Shown piece after piece: positions 7,874 to 17,326 of a stretch of DNA of 64,000 nucleotides. The position numbers were made by a program, and so were the translations under genes. Source of the DNA: Alphaproteobacteria bacterium (GTDB taxonomy: Bacteria > Myxococcota_A > UBA796 > GCA-2862545); assembly GCA_020632925.1 (NCBI GenBank), contig JACKER010000018.1, positions 1 through 64,000 of the forward strand. Direction: 5' to 3'. Every line of letters starts with the position of its first letter. The first letter of the stretch is position 1. Under the pieces are notes generated by a model. The model was not told the DNA's origin. It did no database searches and was given only the letters and a program-made list of their open reading frames with translations.

Positions 7874-9517
7874 ATGGAGAGAGGTCTGCGAGTCAGGACC
7901 GCCGATGGAGGGTGTGTGATCGCACTGTGTTGGGGGATGGCCGCGTTGGCGGCGGACACCGACGGCGACGGCGTCGACGACGCGATCGACGTGTGTGTCC
8001 TGCGACCCGATCCCGGTCAGGAGGATGGTGACGGCGACGGCACCGGCGATGCCTGCGACGCGTGTCCCGGTCCAGGCAACGGGCTCGAGCGGTTCGCCGC
8101 GGGAACCCTGGTCGAGCCGGTGCTCTACGCCTCTGACCTGGTGGCGATCGACGTCGACCTCGACGGCGACCCGGACCTGGTGACCGACGACGGCCACTGG
8201 TATGCCAACGATGGCTCGGGCGGGTTCTCGGCCAGGCAGGCGCTGGCGTTCTCCACCCGCCACGTGGTGGCGGGAGACCTGGACGGCGACGGCGACCAGG
8301 ACCTGGTGTTCGCCAGCCCCGGCACGATCTCGGTCGGTCTCCTCACCGGGCCCGGCACGTTCGCGGTCACCGAGCTGGTGGGAGGTGTCGCCACCCCGGA
8401 CATCGCGGTCGCCGATCTGGACGGCGACGGTGCGCTGGACGTGCTCGACGCCGACCCCGGGGGCGAGGTCTCCTGGTGGCGCAACGTCGGTGCCTCGTTC
8501 CCCCTCCGCGAGCGGCTGTCCGGTCCCGCCGGGGTCCACCCGTCCATCGGCAGTGGTGACCTGGACGGCGACGGTGATCTCGACCTCGCGGTGGCCGGCG
8601 ACGACGGCGTCTTCCTGGTCGAGAACCTCGGTGGCGCGGTGTTCGGGCCCACGGTCCGCTTGCCGGCGGGCTCCGGCTGCCGCGCCGTGGCGGTGGTCGA
8701 CGTGGACGGTGACGGCGACCAGGACGTGGTCGCGAGCTGCTCCGGGGCGACGCTGTGGTACGTGGGCACGGGCGGCTCGGCGCTGTCGGGGATGAACGTC
8801 GTCAGGACGACCGGTGTGGACGCGGACATGCGCTTCGTGGTCACCGACCTCGATGGCGACGGTGACGCGGACTACGTCGCCTGGGCGGGCGGCTCGTTGG
8901 AGTACCACGAGAACGTCGCGGGGACCTTCGTGTTCCGCCACCAGCTGTCGAGCGACCCGTACTTCGGTGCGACCGCGGCCGCCGACCTCGACGGGGACGG
9001 GCTGATCGACCTGTTCGGTGGGTACAGCAGCCTGTCGTGGTACCAGAACCTCCCGTGTGCCAGTCAGGACACCGACGGCGACGGGCTGTCCGACACCCGG
9101 GAGGGCCTGGAGCTGGGGACTTCACCCCTGGATCCGGACACCGACGGTGGAGGGGTGGACGACGGTCAGGAGGTGATGGACGGGACCGATCCGCTCGACC
9201 CGCGGGACGATGGCGGATGGACGGACACGGGCGGAACGACGACACCCACCGCCGACACCGGGGTCGGCACGACGACGCCGACAGGGACACCGACGACGCC
9301 GACGACCACGGACCCCACCACCACCTCGGGGATGGCGGAGGACGGCGACGGGTGTGGATGCGACACGGGTGGAGGCAGTATGCTCTGGGCGCTGCCACTG
9401 CTGGCGTTCCCCGTGCGCCGGCGGCGCTACAGGGTGACGAGGACGCCGAAGACGCACATCTCGTCGTCGGAGCTCTCTCCGAAGCGGACGGGCTCCGAGT
9501 CGGCCGAGGTGTCGTAG
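7874..9517 (+). CDS. FG-GAP/VCBS repeat surface protein with MYXO-CTERM-like tail
   Basis: About 547 residues. A signal peptide ends ...MAALAA, followed by a thrombospondin-type-3-like Asp-rich segment (DTDGDGVDDAIDVC). Around seven FG-GAP/VCBS blades follow, each with a calcium-binding DLDGDGDxD core. A second calcium segment (DTDGDGLSDTREG) and a Thr/Pro/Asp-rich stalk follow, then CGCDTGGG, a hydrophobic stretch and RRRR: a MYXO-CTERM-like sorting tail. Starts at ATG 7874 behind AGGGGG; a GTG at 7916 behind GGAGGG is an alternative. Probably exported and processed at the envelope. Unusually, the frame runs about 28 residues past the Arg cluster into the convergent gene (91-base overlap). 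Confidence 0.85.
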   Translation: MERGLRVRTADGGCVIALCWGMAALAADTDGDGVDDAIDVCVLRPDPGQEDGDGDGTGDACDACPGPGNGLERFAAGTLVEPVLYASDLVAIDVDLDGDPDLVTDDGHWYANDGSGGFSARQALAFSTRHVVAGDLDGDGDQDLVFASPGTISVGLLTGPGTFAVTELVGGVATPDIAVADLDGDGALDVLDADPGGEVSWWRNVGASFPLRERLSGPAGVHPSIGSGDLDGDGDLDLAVAGDDGVFLVENLGGAVFGPTVRLPAGSGCRAVAVVDVDGDGDQDVVASCSGATLWYVGTGGSALSGMNVVRTTGVDADMRFVVTDLDGDGDADYVAWAGGSLEYHENVAGTFVFRHQLSSDPYFGATAAADLDGDGLIDLFGGYSSLSWYQNLPCASQDTDGDGLSDTREGLELGTSPLDPDTDGGGVDDGQEVMDGTDPLDPRDDGGWTDTGGTTTPTADTGVGTTTPTGTPTTPTTTDPTTTSGMAEDGDGCGCDTGGGSMLWALPLLAFPVRRRRYRVTRTPKTHISSSELSPKRTGSESAEVS

Positions 9518-10698
9518 ACGCAGGTGGAACGGAGGAGGTCGGTCGCCTCCAAACGGAGGGGCTGACGATAGAAGTACGCTCGCTGCCAGTCGAAGTCCCA
9601 CGCGGGCACGTCGCCCAGACAGGCACCCTCGTTCGGCCCTGCTCCGGTCACCTCCATGCGCATCGCGGTCCCGCGCTGGTGCATGTGCGGGAAGATGCCG
9701 TGCACCGTCGCTCCGACGCCTGGCGTTCCGAGCAGCTGCGCCATCTCGGTCGTGTAGCTCCAGGTCGTCGCGTCCTCGCCTGGCGGGAGGGACATCGTCA
9801 CGTCGAACGGGCGGAACACGTAGGCCTCTTCCTCGACGGTCTCCGCGAGCTCGAGCCGGATGACCGTCCGGTCCGGGTCGGCCGGCGTGACGGTGTGGTA
9901 GTGCACCGAGAACACCACGGGGCGGTGGGCATAGAGCCGTAGCCCGGTCCCGTCGGGCAGCCGCGTCGTGGGCGTCCCGACCGCCCAGCCCGAGATCTGC
10001 CGGGACCCGAAAGCGCCGACCTCCGCGGAGAAGTAGCACTCGTAGCCAGGGATGGGGTCCGCGGCGTCGAGCTCCTCGGCCCGTCGCTGCGCTCGCTCGT
10101 CGTCCAGCGTGAACATCGACAGGTGGTGGACGATCGAGGGGTTCCCGGCCACCACCTCGTAGCCCGTCATGAACATGTCCTGGGGCAGGTCCAGGTCCGC
10201 GATGAAGCACCGGTACTGGTCGGGAGGCTCGTTCGGGGTGAACGACACGCCCATGTCGAGCACCGCGTCGGGCGCGTCGATGTGGTCCACCGCGTGCGGT
10301 TCCAGTCGCTCGGGCGAGCCTCCCGACGGAGCGCCGTCGTCCGCCCACGCCTGCAGGGTGTCGAGCTCCGCGTCCGACAGCCAGCCCGGATCCGTGAACT
10401 CCTGGCAGGAACCGGTGGGATCGACGAGGTACGGCGGCATGGACCGCTCGCGTGTCGCCTGGGCGATGCTCGCGGCCCACGGCGCTGCCGCCTCCCAGGT
10501 GTCGAGCTCGATCGGTGCGATCTCGCCCTCCCGGTGGCAGGAGATACACCGCTCCTCGAGGATCGGTCCGACCTCGCGCCAGGTCACCGCTGGAGCGCCC
10601 GCCCCGGTGTCGTGCGGCTGTTTCGGAGGGTGCACCGGCTCCGTCGGGTCCGGGTCCGTCTCCGGGCGACACGCGGCGAGGAACAGGAGGGTGACCAT
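9427..10698 (-). CDS. Lipoprotein with CxxCH site and copper type II monooxygenase-like (PHM) domain
   Basis: About 423 residues from ATG 10698 (MVTLLFLAACRPE, lipobox LAAC). TTG at 10734 would add 12 residues including RR; neither has a clear ribosome site. Near the N-terminus, VGPILEERCISCHREGEIAP is a haem-c type CxxCH region. The rest shows the histidine pattern of copper type II ascorbate-dependent (PHM/DBM-like) folds: SIVHHLSMF, SVHYHTV, IFPHMHQRG and a late methionine in SSDDEMC. The family is common in Myxococcota and Planctomycetes, usually without known substrate. An electron-transfer oxidoreductase at the envelope is likely. It overlaps the FG-GAP gene's 3' end and is divergent from a second FG-GAP gene. 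Confidence 0.75.
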   Translation of the reverse strand: MVTLLFLAACRPETDPDPTEPVHPPKQPHDTGAGAPAVTWREVGPILEERCISCHREGEIAPIELDTWEAAAPWAASIAQATRERSMPPYLVDPTGSCQEFTDPGWLSDAELDTLQAWADDGAPSGGSPERLEPHAVDHIDAPDAVLDMGVSFTPNEPPDQYRCFIADLDLPQDMFMTGYEVVAGNPSIVHHLSMFTLDDERAQRRAEELDAADPIPGYECYFSAEVGAFGSRQISGWAVGTPTTRLPDGTGLRLYAHRPVVFSVHYHTVTPADPDRTVIRLELAETVEEEAYVFRPFDVTMSLPPGEDATTWSYTTEMAQLLGTPGVGATVHGIFPHMHQRGTAMRMEVTGAGPNEGACLGDVPAWDFDWQRAYFYRQPLRLEATDLLRSTCVYDTSADSEPVRFGESSDDEMCVFGVLVTL

Positions 10699-10766
10699 CC
10701 CGGGCAGGACACCACAGCGCCGACCGATCTGCAACAGGAACGTGGCCGGCGTGGCATGCTCCGAGG

Positions 10767-13178
10767 ATGACGTTCCTCCTGCTGGTCCTGTCCACCCACG
10801 CCGCCTTCGGCTGGGATGCGCACCCCGTCTCGCGCCTCACCGTCGAGCCCACGGCCACCTGGGCCGCCGATCTCGACGCCGACGGCTTCCCCGACGTGAT
10901 CACCACCTCGAGGGGGGATGACAAGGTCGCGTGGTACCCCACCGTCGCCGGCGGATCCGGTCCCCAGCAGCTCGTGTCCGCGCACGCCCGCTCCCCCGAG
11001 GACGTGGTGAGCGCCGACCTCGACGGCGACGGTGATCCGGACGTGGTGGTCGCCTCCACCATCGATGGGGTGGTGTGCTTCGAGAACCTCGGTCCGGGGC
11101 GCTTCGGTCCGCTGGTGCCCATCTCCGGCCCGACCCACCCCGCGGAGCGCGTAGCCACCGCGGACCTCGACGGTGACGGCGACCCCGACGTGCTGGCGAC
11201 GACCGCGTCCACGGGGGTGGTCGCCTGGTTCGAGAACCTGGGTGGCCTGCGCTTCGGGCCCGCTCGGATCCTGACCGCCACGGCGAGAGGGGCCTCGGCG
11301 GTCACGGCCGGCGACCTCGACGGCGACGGTGACCAGGACGTGGTCGCGACGGCGCTCGAGGACGACGCGGTCCTGGTGTTCGAGAACCTCGGTGGCGCGT
11401 TCGGTCCGGAGGAGGTGCTCACCTCGGCTGCGGATGCGGCGAGCGACGTGAAGGTGGCGGATCTCGACGGCGACGGCGACCTCGACGTGGTGGTGGCGGC
11501 GGACAGCCACCACGGGCTGATCTGGTTCGAGAACGCGGGCGACCTCCAACCACCGCGTGTGATCGGCCACGGCGCGGGCTCGCTCTGGGCGGGCGACGTC
11601 GACATGGACGGGGACGTGGACATCCTCACCGAGGGCTGGGGCTACACCCCCGAGCCCTCCGCTCCCGGACCCTGGACCGTGGCCGCGCCGCGTGTCACCT
11701 ACTGGGAGAACGCGGGTGGCGCGAGCTTCACCGAGCGCACCATCGACCACAGCGGGAGCGACCGACCGGGGCGGGTCTACGCGGCGGACCTGAACCAGGA
11801 CGGCGAGGACGTCGGCGCCATCACGACGTGGCCCGGGCTCGATCTCGTCAACATCGTCCGCTACACCCTCAGGTTCTGGCCGCCGCTGCCGCTCGTCCCC
11901 GCGTGCCGGCCGACCTCGCTCGAGCCCGGTGACTTCGACGGCGACGGGACCCCCGACCTCGTCGTGGGTTGTGCCGACGGGATTCGTCTGCACGGGAACG
12001 CGCGCGGGACCTTCCTCGGCGCGAGGATCGTCCACGAGGGGGCCACCACCCGTCCGCTGGTGGGGGACGTGGACGGCGACGGCGACCTCGATCTCGTGAG
12101 CGGCGAGGGCATCCGGGTCCACGCCAACCAGGGGGACGGCACGTTCGCGCCGGCGGTCGAAGGCACCCTGGCGACCGTCCCCACACCGATCGCGCTGGCG
12201 GACTTCGATGCCGACGGCGCTCTGGACATCCTGACGAAGGAGGACGACGCCGTCGACGGGCCGCAGGTCTGGGTGTACGCCAACGCGGGAGGTACCGTCG
12301 GCGCGCGCCGCCGGGTCCTCACCGACATCGACGAGCCGTGGGATGCCCTGGCCGTGGACCTCGATGGGGACGGGACGGCGGACCCGCTGGTGGCCTCGTG
12401 GGTGGAGGCCCGCGTGGACTGGGCACCGGACGGTGGACTGGGCGCCCAGATCACCACACCGACCACGGTCGTCCACGCCTCGCTCGCGGCGGGGGACCTC
12501 GACGGCGACGGTGACCCCGACCTGGTGGTCGGTGGAGATCCCGGTGTCGTCCAGCTGGAGAACCTCGGCGGCGCGTTCGGCGCGCCCTCGCCCGTGGGAC
12601 CGAGCGGACCGCCCCACCCGACCGATGTGTGGACCGCGGACATCGATGGTGACGGCGTCCTCGACGTGGTGACGGCCGGGGGCCCGGTCCGGATCCTACG
12701 CAACACCGGCAACGGGTTCGCGGCGCCCGAGGTCGTGGACGGCGTCGACGCGGCGGAGCGTGTGCGGGCCCTGGACGTCGATGGCGACGGGGACCTCGAT
12801 CTGGCCGTCTCCTCCGCGTCCGACGTGGTGTGGCTCGAGAACCCCGCCATCGATGCCGACCCAGACGGCGACGGGTACGGCCCCTGGGACGACTGCGCGC
12901 CCCTCGACCCCGACCTCCACGCCGACTGCCCCTCCGACACCGGCATCGCAGACACCGGGGTCGCCGACACCGGAGGAGCGGACACGGGCACCGCCCGGGA
13001 CACCGGATCACCTGCCAATGACGAGCCGATCCAGTCGGACGACGACGCCGGCGGGCGCTGCGGGTGCAGCGTCGGAGGCCCACCGTCGTGGTGGCTGGCG
13101 TCGGTTGCCGCCGGAGTGGCGCTGTGGGCCCGTCGGCGCTCCACCGCGCGTCGCCGGCCCGGTCATTCGCCGCGGTGA
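10767..13178 (+). CDS. Large FG-GAP/VCBS repeat protein with MYXO-CTERM-like tail
   Basis: An 803-residue secreted protein. The signal peptide is MTFLLLVLSTHAAFG. At least a dozen FG-GAP/VCBS repeats carry the DLDGDGDxDxV calcium core and the ENLGGxxFGP strand motif, enough for one or two seven-bladed propellers. A terminal calcium loop (DADPDGDGYGPWDDC) precedes a DTG-repeat stalk (DTGIADTGVADTGGADTG). The tail GRCGCSVGGPPS, a membrane segment and RRRSTARRR form a MYXO-CTERM-like sorting signal, here ending at the expected distance. The start is only 32-68 bases from the divergent oxidoreductase gene, so both promoters are compressed into very little DNA. Likely a surface-displayed protein; ligand unknown. 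Confidence 0.87.
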   Translation: MTFLLLVLSTHAAFGWDAHPVSRLTVEPTATWAADLDADGFPDVITTSRGDDKVAWYPTVAGGSGPQQLVSAHARSPEDVVSADLDGDGDPDVVVASTIDGVVCFENLGPGRFGPLVPISGPTHPAERVATADLDGDGDPDVLATTASTGVVAWFENLGGLRFGPARILTATARGASAVTAGDLDGDGDQDVVATALEDDAVLVFENLGGAFGPEEVLTSAADAASDVKVADLDGDGDLDVVVAADSHHGLIWFENAGDLQPPRVIGHGAGSLWAGDVDMDGDVDILTEGWGYTPEPSAPGPWTVAAPRVTYWENAGGASFTERTIDHSGSDRPGRVYAADLNQDGEDVGAITTWPGLDLVNIVRYTLRFWPPLPLVPACRPTSLEPGDFDGDGTPDLVVGCADGIRLHGNARGTFLGARIVHEGATTRPLVGDVDGDGDLDLVSGEGIRVHANQGDGTFAPAVEGTLATVPTPIALADFDADGALDILTKEDDAVDGPQVWVYANAGGTVGARRRVLTDIDEPWDALAVDLDGDGTADPLVASWVEARVDWAPDGGLGAQITTPTTVVHASLAAGDLDGDGDPDLVVGGDPGVVQLENLGGAFGAPSPVGPSGPPHPTDVWTADIDGDGVLDVVTAGGPVRILRNTGNGFAAPEVVDGVDAAERVRALDVDGDGDLDLAVSSASDVVWLENPAIDADPDGDGYGPWDDCAPLDPDLHADCPSDTGIADTGVADTGGADTGTARDTGSPANDEPIQSDDDAGGRCGCSVGGPPSWWLASVAAGVALWARRRSTARRRPGHSPR

Positions 13179-13247
13179 CAGGGTGCCGTCGGAAAGAGGT
13201 GGACACCCCGAGCGATGCCTATGTACCATCCGCCAGTGGGGAGGCCC

Positions 13248-14261
13248 GTGATTCTCGGGGCAGCGCTGTTCCTGGCTTGTGACGATCCGTCGACGCCTCC
13301 CGAGGTGCCGGCATCGACGACCTCGACCCCGCAGCCGAGCGGCGACACCGGGACGAGCACGGGGTCCGCCACCGAACCCGACACCGCAGCGCTGGAGCTG
13401 GCGTTGCAGGCAGCGATCGACGCGCTCCCGATGCTGACGATGGTGCCCTGCTACGCCGCCTGGGCCGAGGTGAGCCAGGACCAGGACGGTTCCTGCCCGA
13501 TCTACTTCGGCGCCGAGACCTCCGCGCCCTCGTGGTACGCGAGCTGCCTCACCGAAGGCGGGACCCAGTACGCGGGCATCTTCACCACGCGCTTCGAGCA
13601 GGCGTCGTACGTCGAGCAGGAGCTCCGTGGCCCCGTGATGGATCGATTCGGTCCGGAGGTCGTCCCGGGCTATGCCGCTGGCCGGCCCTACCAGGGTCCG
13701 GATCTGGACGGTGTCGGCATGGATGGTGCCGCGATCGTCGTGCTCCCCGGTTCGCTCGATCCGGACTTCGTGTTCGGCGGAGACGGCGCGTCCACCACCG
13801 TCACGCACGAGGGGCTGACCCTCCGTCACCACTGGATCGATGCGCTGTGCGAGGTCTCGGGGGGAGAGGACGGCACCTGGATGGCGGCAGGACTCGTCCC
13901 GTCGATCCACATCGACCAGCTCGCCGCCGAGGGCGACGACGTCTCGCTCACCAACGTGTCGGGCGCGTTCACCGGGCTGTCTGGCGCCTACCCGACCGTC
14001 GAGTTCGTCGACGTGACGCTTCGGCCGACGGGTCTGCGAGGCGCCACGGCGTCTCCGTGCGACCTCGAGCCCGTGGGTTCGATCTGGCTGACCAATCGTG
14101 AGAAGGGTCCAGTGGTCGTGGTGTTCGAGCCAAGGGAAGCCTGTGATGGCTGTGGTGAGCTCCGCACCGGGTGGGGCGAGCCGTTGGGCGAGGTGTGCGC
14201 AGACTTCTCCGCGATGAGGGGCTCCATGGGACCGACCGACATCGGACGTGTCCTCCCATGA
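13248..14261 (+). CDS. Cys-rich lipoprotein, first gene of a three-gene haem/DUF1501 unit
   Basis: About 337 residues from GTG 13248 (MILGAALFLACDDP), preceded by GGGGAGG at good spacing. ATG 13221 and 13215 would add up to 11 residues. Lipobox FLAC, then a Thr/Pro/Ser/DTG linker. The mature part has paired cysteines and near its end ACDGCGELRTGWGEPLGEVCADF. The lipoprotein at 20653-21492 has the same CDGCGE...GEACAGF ending, so the two are paralogues. Its stop overlaps the start of the next gene (ATGA). Function unknown. Being first in both copies of the unit, it probably anchors or supports the downstream haem protein. Confidence 0.7.
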   Translation: MILGAALFLACDDPSTPPEVPASTTSTPQPSGDTGTSTGSATEPDTAALELALQAAIDALPMLTMVPCYAAWAEVSQDQDGSCPIYFGAETSAPSWYASCLTEGGTQYAGIFTTRFEQASYVEQELRGPVMDRFGPEVVPGYAAGRPYQGPDLDGVGMDGAAIVVLPGSLDPDFVFGGDGASTTVTHEGLTLRHHWIDALCEVSGGEDGTWMAAGLVPSIHIDQLAAEGDDVSLTNVSGAFTGLSGAYPTVEFVDVTLRPTGLRGATASPCDLEPVGSIWLTNREKGPVVVVFEPREACDGCGELRTGWGEPLGEVCADFSAMRGSMGPTDIGRVLP

Positions 14262-15970
14262 GGTGCCATACGACCCTGATCGGGCTCCTGACCCTGGCGG
14301 CGTGCCGGTCCGCGGACCCAGGCGAGCGCGGGCCATCCGTGCCATCGCCGTCCGGCGAAGCCGTCGGAACGGTCGGCCTGACGCCCCTCCCACGGCGCCG
14401 ACTCAGCGACGATCAGCTGCTCACCCGGATCTCGCTCGATCTGAGGGGCGAGCGGCCGACGCCCGAGGAGTTCGTTCGGATCGAGCAGGATCCCGCCGAG
14501 CTCGACGCCATGATCGACGAGTTCCTGCTGGACGAGCGCTTCGAGCGGCGCCTCGAGGATCTGTGGGCCGAGATCCTCCACACCCGCACCGGCACCTACC
14601 ACGTCCGTCTCGACGTCTACAGCGACCCGATCTACGGCGGGTGGGGCGAAGAGGAGATGGTGGGTCACATCGGCGAGGAGCCGCTGCGGATGCTGTCGTA
14701 CCTGGCGGCGAACGACCTGCCGGTCACCGACTGGGTGAATGGCGACTGGACCATGGCGGACCCGTTCCTCGCGCAGTTCTGGCCCGTCGACTACCCCGAA
14801 GGTGCGACGGGCTGGCAGCGGGTCTCGTACACCGACCAGCGCCCGCCGGTGGGCGTGCTCGCCACGAACGGGCTGTGGTGGTTCAAGGGTTCGATGGAGA
14901 ACAACCGCAACCGCGGCCGTGCGAACTACCTCTCCCGCGTCTTCCTCTGCAACGACTACCTCGAGCGCGAGGTGCCGTTCACCAACGTGCCCGGTGACAG
15001 CGAGCAGGCACTGGGCGACGCCATCCAGACCGACCCCGCTTGCGTGTCCTGCCACCTGACGCTCGACCCCCTGGCCAGTCACTTCTACGGGTACTGGTGG
15101 TATTTCCAGGATCGCGGTCTCCCGGAGATGATCGAGGAGTACCACCCCGAGCGCGAGTCGTTGTGGCGGGAGCTCACGGGCATCCCACCCGCCTTCGACG
15201 GCCAGCCGAGCCGCGGTCTGGTGGACCTGGGGCGGCTCGTGTCCGAGGATCCCGCGTACGCGCGCTGTTTCGTCGAGCATGCCTGGGAGACCACCACCCG
15301 GACCGACGTGGACACCACGCCCGTCGACCTGTCGGCGGTCGAGGAGGCGTTCGCCGCCTCCGGTCTGCACCTCCGCGACGCGTTCCGCGCGCTCGTGCAC
15401 CATCCCGCGTATCAGGGCTACGACGATCGCTTCGCGCTCAAGATGGCGACGCCCGATCTCCTCTCGTCGGAGGTCGCGGCCCTCACGGGCTTCGAGTGGA
15501 CCCGCAGTGGCAGGGACCTCATGGGCTCCTCGGACGGGTACGTCCTGCTGGCGGGAGGCGCCGACGGCGACGCGGTGACCAGCCCGCCGCCCACGGCGAA
15601 CGTCACGACCCTGCTCGTCCAGCAGCGTCTCGCGGAGAACGCTTCCATCCACGTGATCCGGGCGGATCGTGAGCTGGCCACCGGTCGTCGCCTGTTCCTC
15701 GACGAGCTGACCTTCGAGGAGACGCCCACCAGTGGGGACGAAGCGCGCGTGCGCGCCCAGCTCGTCGACCTCGAGCGGCGGATCCTCGGCAGGCGTCTGG
15801 CTCCCGACTCGCCCGAGATCGACCGGCTGTACTCCCTGTGGGTGGTGGGCCACTCCCTGTCCGACGACAGCTGGGGCGAGATCGAGTCCCAGATGCGCGA
15901 CCCGATCGAAGCTTCCTGGATCGGCGTGGTGGGTGTCCTGCTGCGTGACCCGGACCTGGTGATGTACTGA
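14258..15970 (+). CDS. DUF1549-like lipoprotein with one haem-c site
   Basis: A 570-residue lipoprotein (MRCHTTLIGLLTLAACRS, lipobox LAAC). Residues about 55-110 (LLTRISLDLRGERPTPEEF) match the DUF1549/PSCyt2 opening of planctomycete-type cytochromes. A CVSCHLTLDPLASHFYG haem-c motif lies at about residues 262-277, in a context like DUF1588. The C-terminal DUF1553-like part is shorter than usual. Such proteins occur next to DUF1501 proteins in Planctomycetes and Myxococcota, with unproven roles in periplasmic electron transfer or polymer breakdown. The 4-base overlap upstream and 1-base overlap downstream (TGATG) show one operon. Confidence 0.78.
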   Translation: MRCHTTLIGLLTLAACRSADPGERGPSVPSPSGEAVGTVGLTPLPRRRLSDDQLLTRISLDLRGERPTPEEFVRIEQDPAELDAMIDEFLLDERFERRLEDLWAEILHTRTGTYHVRLDVYSDPIYGGWGEEEMVGHIGEEPLRMLSYLAANDLPVTDWVNGDWTMADPFLAQFWPVDYPEGATGWQRVSYTDQRPPVGVLATNGLWWFKGSMENNRNRGRANYLSRVFLCNDYLEREVPFTNVPGDSEQALGDAIQTDPACVSCHLTLDPLASHFYGYWWYFQDRGLPEMIEEYHPERESLWRELTGIPPAFDGQPSRGLVDLGRLVSEDPAYARCFVEHAWETTTRTDVDTTPVDLSAVEEAFAASGLHLRDAFRALVHHPAYQGYDDRFALKMATPDLLSSEVAALTGFEWTRSGRDLMGSSDGYVLLAGGADGDAVTSPPPTANVTTLLVQQRLAENASIHVIRADRELATGRRLFLDELTFEETPTSGDEARVRAQLVDLERRILGRRLAPDSPEIDRLYSLWVVGHSLSDDSWGEIESQMRDPIEASWIGVVGVLLRDPDLVMY

Positions 15971-17280
15971 TGCGTACGCGACGCGATCTGTTGCTGGGCG
16001 GCGCGGCCCTCGGAGGCGGCCTGTTGCTGCCCGGGACGTCGCCGATCGTCGCTGCTGCCGCGCCACCGGCGCCGGTCTCTCCCGAGTACCGGAAGTTCGT
16101 GTTCGTCTGGGTCCACGGGGGTTGGGACCCCACGAAGGTGTTCATGGACTCCTTCGACGATCGCATCGTCGCGGGACGAACCCCGGGGTCCGATGGCGTC
16201 GGGACGTCGGACCTGCGGGCGAGCTACGGCGACCTGCACCTGGTGGCCAATCCGCGTCGGCCCAGCGTCGACCGGTTCTTCTCTGCACACCACGAGCGGG
16301 TGGCCGTGGTCGACGGGATGCTGATCCGATCGATCAACCACCCCATCTGCAGCACGCTCTGGATGACGGGGACCCCGAACGCCGCACGCCCCGACTGGCC
16401 CTCCACGATCGCCGCGGCCTCCGCCAGCCGCTACTCGGTGCCCCACATCATCGTCTCCGGCTACTCGATGGCCGGCGACTACTCGGCATACACGGTCTAC
16501 TCCGGGAGGGAGGGGACGCTCCAGCAGCTGCTCACGGGGACCTCCAACTTCGCCATCGGCGCCGACGAGGGCCACCCCCCACCTCGGCTCGAGCTCCAGG
16601 CCGCCATGGACGAGTACCTGGCAGAGCGGGCGGCCGAACGCGCGACGGGGGCGAGCACGCCGATCGAGGGGCGCCTCACGGAGGCGTATCGGCAGGCGTC
16701 GGAGCGTCTGATCGCGTTCAAGGACGACACACGTCGCCTGGACCTCGACGGCGGGCACGACCTCAGGACCCAGATCCCACTGGCGATGACGCTGCTGTCG
16801 AGCGACGTCACCCGCTGCGTGACCCTCAAGCACGGCAACTTCGAGTGGGACTCCCACACCGAGAACCTGGAGCAGGACCCCCTGTTCGAGGACCTGTTCT
16901 CGTGCCTCGACCTGCTCGTGCGCAGCCTCGACGCGACCCCGGGCACCCGCGCGTCCACCCTGGCGGAAGAGACGGTGGTGGTGGTGTTCAGCGAGATGGG
17001 CCGAACCCCCTTCCTCAACAGCACCGGAGGGAAGGACCACTGGATGTACACCTCCTGCATGTTCTTCGGCGCGGGGATCCGCGGCGGCCGTCAGCTCGGT
17101 GGATACACCGACACGCTCAATGGCGAGACGGTCTCGCTCGAGACGGGAGATGTCGTGCCGGGGGGCGCGGGTACGGCCATCACCCCCGACGTGATCGGGA
17201 GCACGCTGCTCACCCTCGCTGGCGTCGACCCCGTGGACGAGCTCGGCGCGGACACGACCCTGCGCGGGCTGCTGTCCTGA
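15970..17280 (+). CDS. DUF1501 family protein with Tat-like signal
   Basis: A 436-residue protein opening MRTRRDLLLGGAALGGGLLLPG, a twin-arginine-type signal. The alkaline-phosphatase-like DUF1501 core shows KFVFVWVHGGWDPTKVF, VVDGMLIRSINHP, HGNFEWDSHTEN, VVVFSEMGRTP and GGKDHW, the usual metal-binding and conserved blocks of the family. DUF1501 proteins are exported, sulfatase/phosphatase-superfamily-like, and of unknown substrate. It is translationally coupled to the haem-c gene. Its paralogue is the DUF1501 gene at 17945-19147 on the other strand. Confidence 0.85.
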   Translation: MRTRRDLLLGGAALGGGLLLPGTSPIVAAAAPPAPVSPEYRKFVFVWVHGGWDPTKVFMDSFDDRIVAGRTPGSDGVGTSDLRASYGDLHLVANPRRPSVDRFFSAHHERVAVVDGMLIRSINHPICSTLWMTGTPNAARPDWPSTIAAASASRYSVPHIIVSGYSMAGDYSAYTVYSGREGTLQQLLTGTSNFAIGADEGHPPPRLELQAAMDEYLAERAAERATGASTPIEGRLTEAYRQASERLIAFKDDTRRLDLDGGHDLRTQIPLAMTLLSSDVTRCVTLKHGNFEWDSHTENLEQDPLFEDLFSCLDLLVRSLDATPGTRASTLAEETVVVVFSEMGRTPFLNSTGGKDHWMYTSCMFFGAGIRGGRQLGGYTDTLNGETVSLETGDVVPGGAGTAITPDVIGSTLLTLAGVDPVDELGADTTLRGLLS

Positions 17281-17326
17281 GGGCCAGCGGTACGATCCCT
17301 GCAGCGTTGGTGGATGGGAGGCCCCG

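Noticed and set aside
10729..10735. TGCAACA upstream of the PHM-like gene as a member of the sigma54 regulon
   Set aside because: It is a single half-site without a dyad partner, and no -24/-12 element is visible nearby.
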